64,000 nt of DNA from Frigoribacterium sp. JB110 (GTDB lineage Bacteria > Actinomycetota > Actinomycetes > Actinomycetales > Microbacteriaceae). Of the stretch, positions 16,309-30,774 are shown in pieces; the stretch's first letter is position 1; the number at the start of each line of letters is the position of its first letter. Made by a program: the position numbers and the translations under genes. The stretch spans positions 62,001 to 126,000 of the forward strand of contig NZ_FUIA01000008.1 in assembly GCF_900163665.1 (NCBI RefSeq), read 5' to 3'. Under the pieces are notes generated by a model that saw only the letters and a program-made list of their open reading frames with translations, was not told the origin of the DNA and searched no databases.

Positions 16309-16539
16309 CTATTCCCGTGCCGTCAGCCGCACTCGGACCTCGCGAGCGGTTCCGACCGGATCGAGGCCGTGGTTCTGCGATTCCGGCACGATCAGGAGCT
16401 CGGACTCCGGCAGCGCCTCGGCGAGGGGCGTGCCGGCTGCCGCCGTCGACATCGCGCCGCCGACGATCACGACGGGATCGCCGTCTCCGTGCCGGTCGAA
16501 TGCGATGCGCGTGCCGTCAGCCGAAGTCGCGTGCTCCAT
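16309..16539 (-). pseudogene. Internally deleted alpha/beta-hydrolase relic
   Basis: The 76-residue frame begins like a complete small alpha/beta hydrolase (EHATSADGTRIAFDRHGDGD, VVIVGGAMSTAAAGTPLAEAL) and jumps directly to a typical C-terminal end (LPESELLIVPESQNHGLDP, VREVRVRL-like). The oxyanion strand, the G-x-S-x-G nucleophile elbow and the catalytic Asp region, normally about 170-180 residues, are missing. The frame is intact, which points to an in-frame internal deletion. It should not be enzymatically active. A -10-like TAAGAC 6 nt before the ATG suggests it may still be transcribed. It lies between the kinase and mqo genes, unrelated to both. Confidence 0.7.
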
Positions 16540-16565
16540 GCACCCGTCTTACCACGGGACGCCGC

Positions 16566-18011
16566 TCAGCGCTGGATGCCGAGCTTCTCCGCGGAGGCCG
16601 ACACCGTGCGCGCCGTCAGGTCGGGGTCGTCGTTCAGCGAGGTGCCGAAGGTGGGAACCAGGCTCTGCAGTTCGGACTTCCAGGCGGGGAACTCGTTCGG
16701 GAAGCACTTCTCGAGCAGGTTGAGCATGATCGGCACCGCGGTCGAGGCACCTGGCGAGGCGCCGAGCAGACCCGCGATCGATCCGTCTGCGGACGAGACG
16801 ACCTCCGTGCCGAACTGCAGCTTGCCGCCCTTCATCACCTGGGCGCGCTGACCGGCCTGGATCAGCTCCCAGTCCTCAGCCTTCGCCGTCGGCATGAACT
16901 CGCGCAGCCCCTCGAGCTTCTGCTCGCGACCCTTCAGCAGCTCGCTGACGAGATACTTCACCAGGTCGAGATTCGTAGCGCCGACCTTCAGCATCGAGCC
17001 GATGTTGCCGAGGCGGACCTGCTGCACGATGTCCGTCCAGTTGCCCTGTTTGAGGAACTTCGGGCTGAAGGTCGCGAACGGCCCGAACATCAGCGAGCCC
17101 TCGCCGTCGACCATGCGCGCGTCGAGGTGCGGCACCGACATCGGCGGCGCACCCACGGCGGCCTGCGAGTACACCTTCGCCTGGTGCTCGGCGACGAGCT
17201 TCGGGTTCGAGGTCTTCAGGAACTGACCGCCGATCGGGAAGACGCCGTAGCCGGAGATCTCCGGAATGCCCGCCGACTGCAGCAGCTTGATGGCCCATCC
17301 TCCGGCGCCGACGAACACGAACTTCGCGTTGATCTCGCCCGGTGTCTTGCCCGCCATGTTGCGGTATCGCACGTCCCACGTGCCGTCCTTGCGGCGCTTC
17401 AGCTTCTTCACCTCGTGGTCGAGGTGCAGGTCGACGCCGTTCTCGGTGAGGTGGTCGAACAGCTGGTGCGTCACGGCACCGAAGTCGACGTCGGTCCCTG
17501 CCGGCACGCGCGTGACCGCGAACGGCTCGCCCGCACGACGCTTCTGCATCAGCAGCGGCGCCCACTGGTTGATGACCCGCGAGTCCTCGCTGTACTCGAT
17601 GCCGGAGAACAGCGGCTGCTCCTTGAGCGTCTCGTAGCGCTGGCGCAGGTAGGCGACGCCCTTCTCACCCCGCACGAACGTCATGTGCGGCGTCGAGTTG
17701 ATGAACGTCTCCGGCGCCGACAGGATGCCGCGCTCGATGAGCGAGACCCACAGCTGGCGGCTCACCTGGAACTGCTCGTTGATGTTCACGGCCTTCGCCG
17801 GATCATCCGGATCCGGCATGTAGTTCAGCTCGCACAGCGCAGCATGCCCCGTGCCGGCGTTGTTCCAGGGGTTGGAGCTCTCCTGCGCGACGTCACCGAG
17901 GCGCTCGAAGGCGACAATCTTCCAGTCGGGCTGCAGTTCCTTCAGGAGAGTGCCGAGGGTCGCGGACATCACTCCGCCGCCGATCAGCACCACATCGACA
18001 GATTCGCTCAC
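16566..18011 (-). CDS. mqo: Malate:quinone oxidoreductase
   Basis: This 481-residue flavoprotein oxidises malate to oxaloacetate and passes electrons to quinone at the inner face of the membrane, serving the TCA cycle. The N-terminal FAD-binding Rossmann motif is VDVVLIGGGVMSATLG. Family-typical segments are SSNPWNNAGTGHAALCELNY, NINEQFQVSRQLWV, FVGAGGWAIKLLQSAGIP, GYGVFPIGGQFL and the C-terminal GLLGASPGASTAVPIMLNLL. Length matches the family (about 490-500). It begins at ATG 18011 and appears monocistronic. Confidence 0.96.
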   Translation of the reverse strand: MSESVDVVLIGGGVMSATLGTLLKELQPDWKIVAFERLGDVAQESSNPWNNAGTGHAALCELNYMPDPDDPAKAVNINEQFQVSRQLWVSLIERGILSAPETFINSTPHMTFVRGEKGVAYLRQRYETLKEQPLFSGIEYSEDSRVINQWAPLLMQKRRAGEPFAVTRVPAGTDVDFGAVTHQLFDHLTENGVDLHLDHEVKKLKRRKDGTWDVRYRNMAGKTPGEINAKFVFVGAGGWAIKLLQSAGIPEISGYGVFPIGGQFLKTSNPKLVAEHQAKVYSQAAVGAPPMSVPHLDARMVDGEGSLMFGPFATFSPKFLKQGNWTDIVQQVRLGNIGSMLKVGATNLDLVKYLVSELLKGREQKLEGLREFMPTAKAEDWELIQAGQRAQVMKGGKLQFGTEVVSSADGSIAGLLGASPGASTAVPIMLNLLEKCFPNEFPAWKSELQSLVPTFGTSLNDDPDLTARTVSASAEKLGIQR

Positions 18012-18139
18012 CCGATCATCCTAGAACTCGCTGACGCCTGCGCCTAAACGGCCGGGAGGGGAAGAATCGGGCTTTCCTTCGCATCCGTCGAAAACGCTCA
18101 GGATGATGAGGCCGCACACGCCCGTCGCGCCGGAACGCA

Positions 18140-18179
18140 GAAGATCCGGATGCCCCCGCTCGGGAGCATCCGGATCTTC
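18140..18179 (-). terminator. Hairpin terminator after asd
   Basis: GAAGATCCGGATGC (18140-18153) and GCATCCGGATCTTC (18166-18179) form a perfect 14-bp stem with a 12-nt loop, starting 11 nt after the asd stop. No strong U-tract follows on the minus strand. Confidence 0.65.
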
Positions 18180-18189
18180 CTTCTCTCGG

Positions 18190-21445
<3,256 letters not shown>

Positions 21446-21449
<4 letters not shown>

Positions 21450-22990
21450 AGCGGCGACGCCTCCAGTTCCTCGAGCATCCGGGTGATGCGTCCCCGGCAG
21501 GTGCCGCATCCGGTTCCCGCTCTCGTGCACGAGCCGACGTCTGCGACGGTGTCGCATCCGTCCGTGACGGCGTCCTCGATGGCGCCGGCGGTCACCGCGT
21601 TGCACACGCAGACGGTCTCGTCGCGACCGGTCGCGCGCGGGGCTGCGTCGTCGTCTGCGTCGAGGCGCAGCAGCAGAGAGCGGTCGCTCGGCAGCTCGCC
21701 GCGGCGCGCGTAGAGCACGCTCAGTTCGGCTCCGGTGCGCGGCATGCCGACGCTGACGAATCCGGTGAGGACCCCGTCGCGGGTCACCATCTTCGTGTAG
21801 GCGCCGTGATCCGGATCGGCCCACATCGACACGCCTGGGCCGGTCTCGCCCCTCGGCACGGGCGCGAACGGGTCGACGTCGACGTCGCCTGCGGCGACCA
21901 CGTCGATGCCCTTCACCGACACCACTGCCGGCACGTCCTCTCCGAAGGCCTCGATCTGTTCGGCGCCCACGGCATCCGCGGCGATCGAACGCGCCAGCCA
22001 TTCGGCCTGGCGCCATCCGGGACCGATCAGCCCGCTGGGAGCGCCTGGCACTGCTGCGTCGTGCAGGTGCGCACGCTCGGCCATGTGGGCGCAGTCGCCG
22101 ATGGCATGGACGCTCTCGTCGCTGAACGATCGCAGCCGCTCGTCGACGAGCACGCCCCGCCCTGTGCGCAGGTCGGCGGCGACGGCGAGGTCATCGCGGG
22201 CCGTGACACCGCAGGACAGGATCAGCACATCGCCTGGGATGCGTTTGCCGTCGCCCGAGACGAGAGCGCTGAAGCGGCGCGATCCGGCAGCGGACTCCTC
22301 CGTCACGATCGCCTCGGCCCGCGCGTGCGGCACGACCTCGATGCCTGCCTCGGCCAGGACGGCGGCGGTCACGGCACCCGACCCGCGATCGAGCTGTCTG
22401 GACATCGGAATCGGACCGAAGTGAGCCAGCCGCACCGCGATCCCCGCCCTCGCCAGCAGCAGCGCCAGCTCGATGCCGAGCACGCCGGCGCCGAGCACGA
22501 CAGCGCTGCCGCCGTGGGAGGTCAACTCGCGCAGCCTGTCGGCGTCGTCGAGCGAGCGCAGCGCCATCACGCCGTCGACGAGGCGATCGTCGAGACCGGA
22601 TGAATCACGCCCGACGGTGTGCAGACCGTCCAGTCGAGGTACGTTCGCGCGAGCTCCTGTGGCGAGCACGAGGCGGTCGTATCCGATCGGCGCACCCTGG
22701 TCGAGTTCCACGGTGCGCGCCTCGCGGTCGATCGCGATCGCCCGTCGCCCGCGCAGGATCGCGATGCCGGATGCGGCGAGCTCCACCGTGTCGGCCATGT
22801 CGAGATCGCCGCGCTCTGCCTCACCCACGGCGTACTCCGCCGTGAGCACCCGGTTGTACGGGTCCTCACGCTCGGCGCCGATGATCGTCAGAGCCACGAG
22901 GCCGTCGCGCACCTGCGGAAGGAGCTCCTCCGCGAACCTGACGGCGACCGGGCCGAAGCCGACCACCACGACGCGCATCGATGCCGGCAT
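21446..22990 (-). CDS. FAD-dependent electron-transfer subunit with BFD-like [2Fe-2S] domain (NasB-like)
   Basis: This 514-residue protein has an NAD(P)H/FAD oxidoreductase core like the N-terminal part of NirB: RVVVVGFGPVAVRFAEELL, the FAD-proximal YNRVLTAEYAVGE, YDRLVLATGARANVP, the second Rossmann motif VVLGAGVLGIELALLLA and HAIGDCAHM. A C-terminal BFD-like domain carries cysteines in VCVCNAVT and GTGCGTC, suited to bind [2Fe-2S]. It lacks the sirohaem domain of nitrite reductase, so it most likely passes electrons from NAD(P)H to the nitrate reductase. Its ATG shares one base with the transporter stop (TGATG), and its stop overlaps the reductase start. Confidence 0.88.
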
Positions 22991-24354
22991 CAGATGCGGG
23001 CCCCGGCGAAGGCGCCGCGCCGCGTGGCGTAGACGGCGAAGGTGATACCCGCCAATACCAGGTAGACGACGACGAATCCGATGAACGCCGCCTCATAGCC
23101 GCCCGTCGCGGAGTGCGAGGCGCTGAGCACCTGCGGCACGAGGAACCCGCCGTACGCACCGATGGCCGAGATGAGGCCGAGTGCCGCGGCGGAGGCTCGC
23201 TGCGTGCCCACCTCACCGCCGGAGCGCGCCGCGAACACGCTCGGGATCATCCGGTACGTCGCCCCGTTGCCGATGCCTGTGGCGGTGAACAGGAAGAGGA
23301 AGCACAGCAGGAACGTCCAGAACCCGGCGACCGGAAGCGTCACGATCAGGGCGACGGCACCGGCAGCCATCAGGAGGAAGCTCGCCGCGGTCATCCGGGC
23401 ACCGCCGAAGCGGTCGGCGAGCCTGCCGCCGTACGGGCGGGTGAGGGAGCTCACGAGCGCCCCGAGGAACGCCAGCGATACGGATGCCGTGCCGATCTGG
23501 AACGTCGAGAAATCGGGGAACTGGTCGGCGATGAGCTTCGGGAAGACACCGGCGAAGCCGATGAACGAACCGAAGGTGCCGATGTACAGCAGCGCCAGCA
23601 ACCACATATGCGGTTCGCGCAGGGCCTGCGCCGAGGCGGAGAAGTCGGCCTTCGCGCTGGTGATGTTGTCCATGAATCGCCACGCGCCCCACACGGCGAT
23701 GAGGATGAACGGAATCCACATCCAGCCGGCAAGCGCCAGGTTGAGCGAGGCCGCGGCCCCCACCGTGACGACGATCGGCACGGCGAACTGGGCGACCGCT
23801 GCGCCCACGTTGCCGCCGGCGGCGTTGAGCCCGAGTGCCCAGCCCTTCTCGCGCTGCGGGTAGAAGTGGGTGATGTTCGCCATCGAGCTGGCGAAGTTGC
23901 CGCCGCCGACGCCTGCGGTGGCCGCGACGACCAGCAGCATCCAGAACGGGGCGTCGGGGTTCTGCACGACGATGCCGAGCAGCATTGCGGGGATGAGCAG
24001 CAGGCCGGCGGAGATCATCGTCCAGTTCCGCCCGCCCACGATGGCGACCATGAACGTGTACGGGAACCGCAGGGTGGCGCCGACGAGGCTCGGCAGCGAG
24101 ATCAGCCAGAACGATTCGGCCGTGGTCAGCTCGAAGCCGGCGGACGGCAGCATCACGACGACGATGCTCCACAGCTGCCAGACCACGAAGCCCAGGAACT
24201 CGGCGAAGATCGACCAGCCCAGGTTCCGCCTGGCGATCCGCCTGCCGTGGGACTGCCAGAACGCGGGGTCCTCCGGTGTCCATCCGTCGAGCCAGCGGCC
24301 GGGTCTCATTGTCGGTGCGTGCGCGGGTGTGGGGCCTGTGATGGTCGAGGTCAT
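22990..24354 (-). CDS. narK: Nitrate/nitrite transporter (NNP family, MFS)
   Basis: This 454-residue protein has about 12 membrane helices and NNP-family signatures: GVGGGNFASSMANITHFYP in the first half and GNGATYRMIPSVF in the second, the two conserved nitrate-signature helices. It begins with a cytoplasmic tail containing WTPEDPAFWQSHGRRIARRNL, also typical of this family. It imports nitrate, or exchanges it for nitrite. AGGAG lies 6 nt before ATG 24354 and a -10-like TAGCGT (24393-24388, minus strand) is further upstream, so the cassette has its own promoter. Confidence 0.92.
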   Translation of the reverse strand: MTSTITGPTPAHAPTMRPGRWLDGWTPEDPAFWQSHGRRIARRNLGWSIFAEFLGFVVWQLWSIVVVMLPSAGFELTTAESFWLISLPSLVGATLRFPYTFMVAIVGGRNWTMISAGLLLIPAMLLGIVVQNPDAPFWMLLVVAATAGVGGGNFASSMANITHFYPQREKGWALGLNAAGGNVGAAVAQFAVPIVVTVGAAASLNLALAGWMWIPFILIAVWGAWRFMDNITSAKADFSASAQALREPHMWLLALLYIGTFGSFIGFAGVFPKLIADQFPDFSTFQIGTASVSLAFLGALVSSLTRPYGGRLADRFGGARMTAASFLLMAAGAVALIVTLPVAGFWTFLLCFLFLFTATGIGNGATYRMIPSVFAARSGGEVGTQRASAAALGLISAIGAYGGFLVPQVLSASHSATGGYEAAFIGFVVVYLVLAGITFAVYATRRGAFAGARI

Positions 24355-24518
24355 GCCAGCTCCTACGCGGTCGGGGATGTGCTCCCGACGCTAGAAGCTC
24401 GGTGTTTCCCTGCCACGGCCGGCACGTTTCCTCGCCGTCAACGTGCTGTCACTCGGCACGGGAGGGGACGTGAGAACGTCGTCACACACGCGTCACATTC
24501 GGTGGGATCTGACGCGAA

Positions 24519-24556
24519 AACGGCGTTCCGCGTGCTCGTGCACGCGGAACGCCGTT
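24519..24556 (-). terminator. Strong hairpin terminator after lysC
   Basis: AACGGCGTTCCGCGTG (24519-24534) and its exact complement (24541-24556) form a 16-bp stem with a 6-nt loop. On the minus strand it is followed by TTTTCGC, giving a short U-tract. It separates lysC from the nitrate cassette. Confidence 0.85.
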
Positions 24557-24577
24557 CGTTCGTCAGGTCTGTGCCGG

Positions 24578-25903
<1,326 letters not shown>

Positions 25904-26098
25904 TAATCTCTCCCGGGTCGCGGATGCGAAGGTCACACCCGATGCCCAATCGTATGGGGGTGCGCCCGAACCGGAAAATTCACAGCGTTTCGCAGACCCG
26001 CGTTTCCGGCGCCTCTGAGCCGTGCGAGGGTGCGTGTTCGGGGCTTCGCCCCTTCAACGCTCAATCGTTCGGCACACGAGCGCAAACGCTCGGATGCC

Positions 26099-26230
26099 TC
26101 ACTCGATCGCGTGCAGCGCAAGGCAGAGGAGGGAGTCGACCATCAGGTCGGGGACCGACGACAACGCCGCGATGTGCGTGCCCTCGCGCGGCTCAGCACG
26201 CTCAGAGGCGGCGGCGGCCTTCGAAGGCAC
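26099..26230 (-). CDS. Small hypothetical ORF overlapping the end of recR
   Basis: A 43-codon frame starts at GTG 26230 inside the end of recR, in another frame, and ends at 26099. Nearly every codon after the recR stop has G or C in the third position, which suggests selection on this frame. GAGGTGA lies 9 nt upstream of the GTG. The product has a polar start and a hydrophobic second half ([18 protein letters not shown]). I do not recognise it. It may be a real small protein or the end of a decayed gene. Confidence 0.35.
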   Translation of the reverse strand: MPSKAAAASERAEPREGTHIAALSSVPDLMVDSLLCLALHAIE

Positions 26231-26795
26231 GCCCCAGAGTCACCTCATCGGCGTACTCGAGGTCGCCGCCGACGGGGAGGCCGGATGCGAGGCGCGAGAC
26301 GGCGATCTCCATCGACGTGAGCAGGCGACTGAGGTAGCTCGCGGTGGCCTCGCCCTCGAGGTTCGGGTTGGTCGCGAGGATGACCTCCTTGACCTCCCCA
26401 TCGGCGAGGCGCTGCATCAGCTGCGGGATGCGCAGGTCGTCAGGGCCGACGCCCGCGATCGGACTGATCGCGCCGCCGAGCACGTGATACCGGCCGCGGA
26501 ACTCGCGAGTGCGCTCGATCACCGACACGTCCTTGGCGTCCTCGACCACGCAGATCACTTCGGGGTCGCGACGCGGGTCGCGACAGATCCCGCACCGCTC
26601 CTGCTCCGAGACGTTGCCGCAGATGTCGCAGAAGCGCACGCGCTCGCGCACCTCTCCCAGCAGTTGGCTGAGCCTGGACACGTCGAAGCTCGGCGTCTGC
26701 AGGATGTGGAATGCGATGCGCTGGGCGGACTTCGGCCCGACTCCGGGGAGTCTGCCGAGCTCGTCGATCAGTTCCTGGACGATGCCGTCGTACAT
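26202..26795 (-). CDS. recR: Recombination mediator RecR
   Basis: This 197-residue protein acts with RecO/RecF to load RecA at gaps. It shows the helix-hairpin-helix [20 protein letters not shown] (residues 10-29), the zinc finger [21 protein letters not shown], the Toprim segment [17 protein letters not shown] and [20 protein letters not shown], and the C-terminal [22 protein letters not shown]. Length is normal for the family. It begins 38 nt after the dnaX stop; the ybaB/ebfC gene that often sits between them is absent. Confidence 0.97.
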   Translation of the reverse strand: MYDGIVQELIDELGRLPGVGPKSAQRIAFHILQTPSFDVSRLSQLLGEVRERVRFCDICGNVSEQERCGICRDPRRDPEVICVVEDAKDVSVIERTREFRGRYHVLGGAISPIAGVGPDDLRIPQLMQRLADGEVKEVILATNPNLEGEATASYLSRLLTSMEIAVSRLASGLPVGGDLEYADEVTLGRAFEGRRRL

Positions 26796-26833
26796 GTGGG
26801 TGTCCTCGGGGTCAGGTCGGCCGGTCGGCCGGG

Positions 26834-29800
26834 TCAGGAGAAGCGCGCGGTCGCTGGTGGGTCGTACGGTTCCTCGTGCAGGAACGTCGCGCCGAGCATC
26901 TGCCGCACCACGGCCTCGCCGCGACGCTCGACGCCGTCAGGAACGTACACCTGGCGCCGCTGCACGGTGGGACGGCTCGGATCATTCGGTTCGCTCGGCA
27001 CTGGCGGCTCGTCGATCGGCGGCTCGGGCTCGGGATGCGGTTCCGGCGGTGCGAACGCCCCTGGCGCAGCGGGAGCGGGTGCGGGTGCCGCCGAGGCGGC
27101 GGGTGCCGCGGGAACGGTCGACTCGGCAGGGGCTGCGGACGCGGGAGCGGAAGCGGCGGGAGCAGCCGACGCCGCGGGAACAGCAGCGACGACCTCGGGT
27201 GCCGCGTCCGCCGCGGGCGGTTCCGTGTCGACCGGGTCGGGAGCCTTCAGGTTGACGCCCCAGTCAGTCGGGCCAGCGACCGGCGCGGCGCTCGGCGCCG
27301 CCGGTGCAGGTGCGCCGTCTGCGCCGTCCGCGGATGTCGCCGGCGCGACAGTCGTGTCGCTGCGAGCCGTGTTCGGAGTGCTCGCAGCGCCTGGCGCAGC
27401 ATCCGACGCGCCGGGATGCACATCGGCATCAGCAGAGCCGCTCGATTCGCGGGCCGGCTCCGTGACTGTGGTCGTGTCGCCCGCCGCCCCGGGAATCGCC
27501 GCGACGGCCCACTCGGTCACGGGAGCGCCCGTTCCGCCCGTCTGCGCCGATGCGTCCGCAGTTCCGCCGCGATGCGCGGTCGCTGCCGTGTCTCCGGCTG
27601 GCGCGGGTCGCTGACCCGCTGGTGTGCTCGACCCCGCCTGCGGGCTGTGACCGGCGCTGCCGGATGACGACCCGCTCTCGGGGCGTGCGTAGGCGTCGTC
27701 GTACGACCCCGGCTCGGGGTCGTCGTCTGGCGGCGGCACTTCGTCAGACGGTGCTGGTGTCTGGGGCTCGACCCGCGCGAGGTACTTCACACGCACGCCG
27801 AGCACCTCGACGATCGCGTTGCGCAGGTCGTCGGCCGGGGCCCCCTTGAACCCCGACATGTGCCGCTGCGAGGGGAAAGCCATCATCACGACGTCGCCAG
27901 GGCGCACCTCCGCGGCGCGCGACTGGCCGACCAGCTCTGCGCTCTGCGGAGCTGTGGTTCTCAGCCCATCGAGGATGCGAGGCCATGCCTCGTTCAAGCG
28001 CGCGAGCGTCAGCGGACCGGCAGGCGCCTCGTCTGCAGACGCCTCGTCCGCAGGCGCCGAGGCGCCTGGGCGCTCTGCGCCTGCGGTCTGCGCGGGCCGT
28101 TCGGCGGAGTCGCCCGGCGCTGTGCCCTGCGGCGAACCGTCAGCGGGTGCCGCCTGCGCCGACCCGGATGTCGCGGGGGCCTGCTGCGCCGTGCCGGGGG
28201 CGACGGTCGCCCATCCGGCGGCAGGGACGTCGTCGAGCCTCGGATCGACGCCGGTCTCCGGCACCGTTCCCTCTGCGGCAGCGGGCGAGGGCTCTGCCGG
28301 CGTCCCTTGCTGCGTCGCCGCGGCGGCCCCGGCGGACCCTTCGCTCGCCGCCATCGCCTCGGTCGTCGACGTCTCGTCAGCGGGCGCCGCAGCTGCCGGG
28401 GCGGCGGATTCGACGCTGCCCGCGTCAGGCGATGCTGCTGGCGAAGCGCCGAACTCCGGGGCCGGTGTCGGGTCGGCGGCGGCAGGCGGCTCCTCGGCTG
28501 CTGCCGGTGGCGCGCCTGTCGGGATCGCTGGAGCGGCCGGGCCTGCGGCAGCGGCCGGGGCTGCGTCAGCGGCGGTCGGGTTCGCCGGTGCCGCGGGCGC
28601 AGCAGGCGGCGCCGTCGGAGCCGCGGGAACTGCGGTGGGGTTCGCCGGTGCCGCGGCCGGAGCGGCAGCCGGGCTCGCGGGGGCCGCAGCGGCCGGGCCC
28701 ACGGAGCCTGCGGCCGGAGCGGCGGGAGGCGACTGCTGCGCCGGCGCGGCAGCACCGGGCTGCTGTGCGGGCGCGACGGTGCCCGCGGCACCCGCCTCTC
28801 CCCCGCCGAGCGCGGACTGCGCCGCGGCGGCGCTCGCGCGCAGCGCGGTGAGCACGCGCGCGATCATCAGTTCGAGCTGCAGGCGAGGCGCCGTCGCACC
28901 GCCCATCTCGTCGAGCGTCGCGCTGACGATGTCTGCGGTGCGCGACAGCCGCTCCGAGCCGAACGCCTGCGCCTGCACCGACATGCGCTCGAGCTCGTCC
29001 GTCGGTGTTCCGCGCAGCACGGCTGCCGCGCCCGCGCCGGTCGCCGCGATGATGATGAGATCTCGCAGACGCTCGAGCAGGTCGTCGACGAAGCGCCGCG
29101 GATCCTGCCCCGTCTGCACGACGCGGTCGACCGCGGAGAACGCCGCTCCTGCGTCGTCGGATGCGAACGCCTCCACGACGCCGTCGAGCAGCTCGCCGTG
29201 CGTGTAGCCGAGCAGCGCGACCGCGCGCTCGTACCCGACGGACGACTCGTCCGAACCGGCGATCAGCTGGTCGAGGATCGAGAGCGTGTCGCGCGGCGAC
29301 CCACCACCTGCACGGACCACGAGCGGCAGCACGCCAGGCTCGACGGCGATGCCCTCCTGAGCGCACAGGCTCTCGACGTACTCGAGCATGGCCGCCGGCG
29401 GAACGAGGCGGAACGGGTAGTGGTGCGTGCGGGACCGGATCGTGCCGATCACCTTGTCCGGCTCCGTCGTGGCGAAGATGAACTTCACATGCTCCGGCGG
29501 CTCCTCGACGAGCTTCAGCAGCGCGTTGAAGCCCTGCGGCGTCACCATGTGCGCCTCGTCGAGGATGAAGATCTTGTAGCGGTCGCGGCTCGGTGCGAAC
29601 ACGGCGCGCTCACGCAGATCGCGCGCATCGTCGACACCGTTGTGGCTGGCCGCGTCGATCTCGATGACGTCGAGCGATCCGCCGCCTGCGCGAGAGAGTT
29701 CGACGCAGCTGTCGCAGGTGCCGCACGGGGTGTCCGTCGGACCTTCTGCACAGTTCAGGCAGCGTGCCAGGATGCGCGCGGACGTCGTCTTACCGCACCC

Positions 29801-29938
29801 GCGCGGGCCGGAGAACAGGTAGGCATGCCCGATGCGGTCGCCTCTCAGCGCCGTCATCAGCGGGTCGGTCACCTGGGCCTGCCCGATCATCTCCCCGAAG
29901 GTCTCTGGTCGGTAGCGGCGATAAAGGGCGGTTGTCAC
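26834..29938 (-). CDS. dnaX: DNA polymerase III subunit gamma/tau
   Basis: This 1034-residue clamp-loader ATPase starts [20 protein letters not shown]. It has Walker [15 protein letters not shown], the zinc module [19 protein letters not shown], Walker B LDEAHMVT and sensor region [20 protein letters not shown]. The conserved clamp-loader part ends near residue 375. The following 600-plus residues are dominated by Ala, Pro, Gly, Ser and Thr, interrupted by an ordered tau-like segment ([54 protein letters not shown]) at about 645-725, and the C-terminus is again ordered ([18 protein letters not shown]). I found no A-rich slippery site that would make a short gamma form. Confidence 0.95.
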   Translation of the reverse strand: MTTALYRRYRPETFGEMIGQAQVTDPLMTALRGDRIGHAYLFSGPRGCGKTTSARILARCLNCAEGPTDTPCGTCDSCVELSRAGGGSLDVIEIDAASHNGVDDARDLRERAVFAPSRDRYKIFILDEAHMVTPQGFNALLKLVEEPPEHVKFIFATTEPDKVIGTIRSRTHHYPFRLVPPAAMLEYVESLCAQEGIAVEPGVLPLVVRAGGGSPRDTLSILDQLIAGSDESSVGYERAVALLGYTHGELLDGVVEAFASDDAGAAFSAVDRVVQTGQDPRRFVDDLLERLRDLIIIAATGAGAAAVLRGTPTDELERMSVQAQAFGSERLSRTADIVSATLDEMGGATAPRLQLELMIARVLTALRASAAAAQSALGGGEAGAAGTVAPAQQPGAAAPAQQSPPAAPAAGSVGPAAAAPASPAAAPAAAPANPTAVPAAPTAPPAAPAAPANPTAADAAPAAAAGPAAPAIPTGAPPAAAEEPPAAADPTPAPEFGASPAASPDAGSVESAAPAAAAPADETSTTEAMAASEGSAGAAAATQQGTPAEPSPAAAEGTVPETGVDPRLDDVPAAGWATVAPGTAQQAPATSGSAQAAPADGSPQGTAPGDSAERPAQTAGAERPGASAPADEASADEAPAGPLTLARLNEAWPRILDGLRTTAPQSAELVGQSRAAEVRPGDVVMMAFPSQRHMSGFKGAPADDLRNAIVEVLGVRVKYLARVEPQTPAPSDEVPPPDDDPEPGSYDDAYARPESGSSSGSAGHSPQAGSSTPAGQRPAPAGDTAATAHRGGTADASAQTGGTGAPVTEWAVAAIPGAAGDTTTVTEPARESSGSADADVHPGASDAAPGAASTPNTARSDTTVAPATSADGADGAPAPAAPSAAPVAGPTDWGVNLKAPDPVDTEPPAADAAPEVVAAVPAASAAPAASAPASAAPAESTVPAAPAASAAPAPAPAAPGAFAPPEPHPEPEPPIDEPPVPSEPNDPSRPTVQRRQVYVPDGVERRGEAVVRQMLGATFLHEEPYDPPATARFS

Positions 29939-30025
29939 TCCCCCAGCCTACGGCGTACCACCGACACCGACACGGCGGAGGCACCGCGGCGGAACAATCT
30001 CCGTCCGCCAGGGGTTGGGCTGAGC

Positions 30026-30766
30026 ATGACCGACACCAGCACCGCCCCCGCCCGCCTCGGAATCGACGTCTGGCTCGACGTCGCGTGCCCGTGGTGCGCG
30101 CTCGGCGAGCGCCGTCTCCGCTCGGTGATCTCGGACCTGCCGTTCACGGGCGAGGTCGACGTGCGCTTCCACTCGTACCAGCTCGACCCGAATGCGCCGG
30201 AACGCGCGACGATGTCGCAGGCGGAGTACCTCGCAGGCCGCGGCCTCGACCCCGAACGCCTTGAGGCGAGCCACCGCCATCTCAGCGACGCGGGCGAGCA
30301 GGTCGGCTTCCGCTTCGACCACGCAGCCACCGTGCCGTCGAACACGTTCACGGCGCACCGGATGATCCAAGCGGCCACCGCTCACGGAGTCCAGGCCGCC
30401 GTCGTCGACGCGCTGCTCGTGGGGTACTTCCAGAACGGCGTCGACGTGGGCGATGCCGCCGCACTGAGGGAGGTCGTCGTCTCCGCCGGCCTCGACCCTG
30501 TGACGGCCGACGAGGTGCTCGCCGACCCCGCCGCCTACGCCGACGATGTGCGAGGCGACATCGCCCAGGCGTCCTCTCTGGGCATCCAGGGCGTTCCGTT
30601 CTACGTGCTCGACGGCCGCTACGGCATCTCAGGCGCCCAGCCCGCCGAAGTGTTCGAACAGGCCCTCACCCAGGTGTACGACGAGCTCAATCCGAAACCG
30701 GCCCAGCCGCTGAACCTCGTCGGCGAGCAGGGCACCGCCTGCGGCCCCGACGGCTGCGAGGCCTAG
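30026..30766 (+). CDS. DsbA-family (FrnE-like) thiol oxidoreductase
   Basis: This 246-residue protein has a thioredoxin fold with the active-site CPWC near residue 22 (DVWLDVACPWCALGERRL), an alpha-helical insertion and the cis-Pro segment GIQGVPFYVLDGRYGISGAQP. It belongs to the FrnE/2-hydroxychromene-2-carboxylate isomerase-like cytoplasmic DsbA family. The C-terminal tail TACGPDGCEA adds a second Cys pair, as in FrnE-type proteins. ATG 30026 fixes the start; a much longer frame upstream is only the shadow of dnaX. Its end lies 8 bp from the end of the convergent GH65 gene. Confidence 0.9.
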   Translation: MTDTSTAPARLGIDVWLDVACPWCALGERRLRSVISDLPFTGEVDVRFHSYQLDPNAPERATMSQAEYLAGRGLDPERLEASHRHLSDAGEQVGFRFDHAATVPSNTFTAHRMIQAATAHGVQAAVVDALLVGYFQNGVDVGDAAALREVVVSAGLDPVTADEVLADPAAYADDVRGDIAQASSLGIQGVPFYVLDGRYGISGAQPAEVFEQALTQVYDELNPKPAQPLNLVGEQGTACGPDGCEA

Positions 30767-30774
30767 TCACCGCT

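Noticed and set aside
15978..18047. 689-residue plus-strand frame opposite mqo
   Set aside because: Arg/His-rich shadow; mqo on the other strand is complete.
26036..26054. GGGGC-TTC-GCCCC hairpin between recR and lysC
   Set aside because: Only a 5-bp stem with no U-tract; too weak to call a terminator, although it could contribute to one.
29500..29938. Programmed frameshift site in dnaX for a gamma subunit
   Set aside because: No A-rich slippery heptamer seen in dnaX; codons there are GC-rich throughout.
27860..30766. 968-residue open frame on the plus strand opposite dnaX, in frame with the DsbA-like gene
   Set aside because: Its upstream part is Arg/Gly-rich and antisense to dnaX, a usual artefact of very high GC; only the part from ATG 30026 is a real gene.
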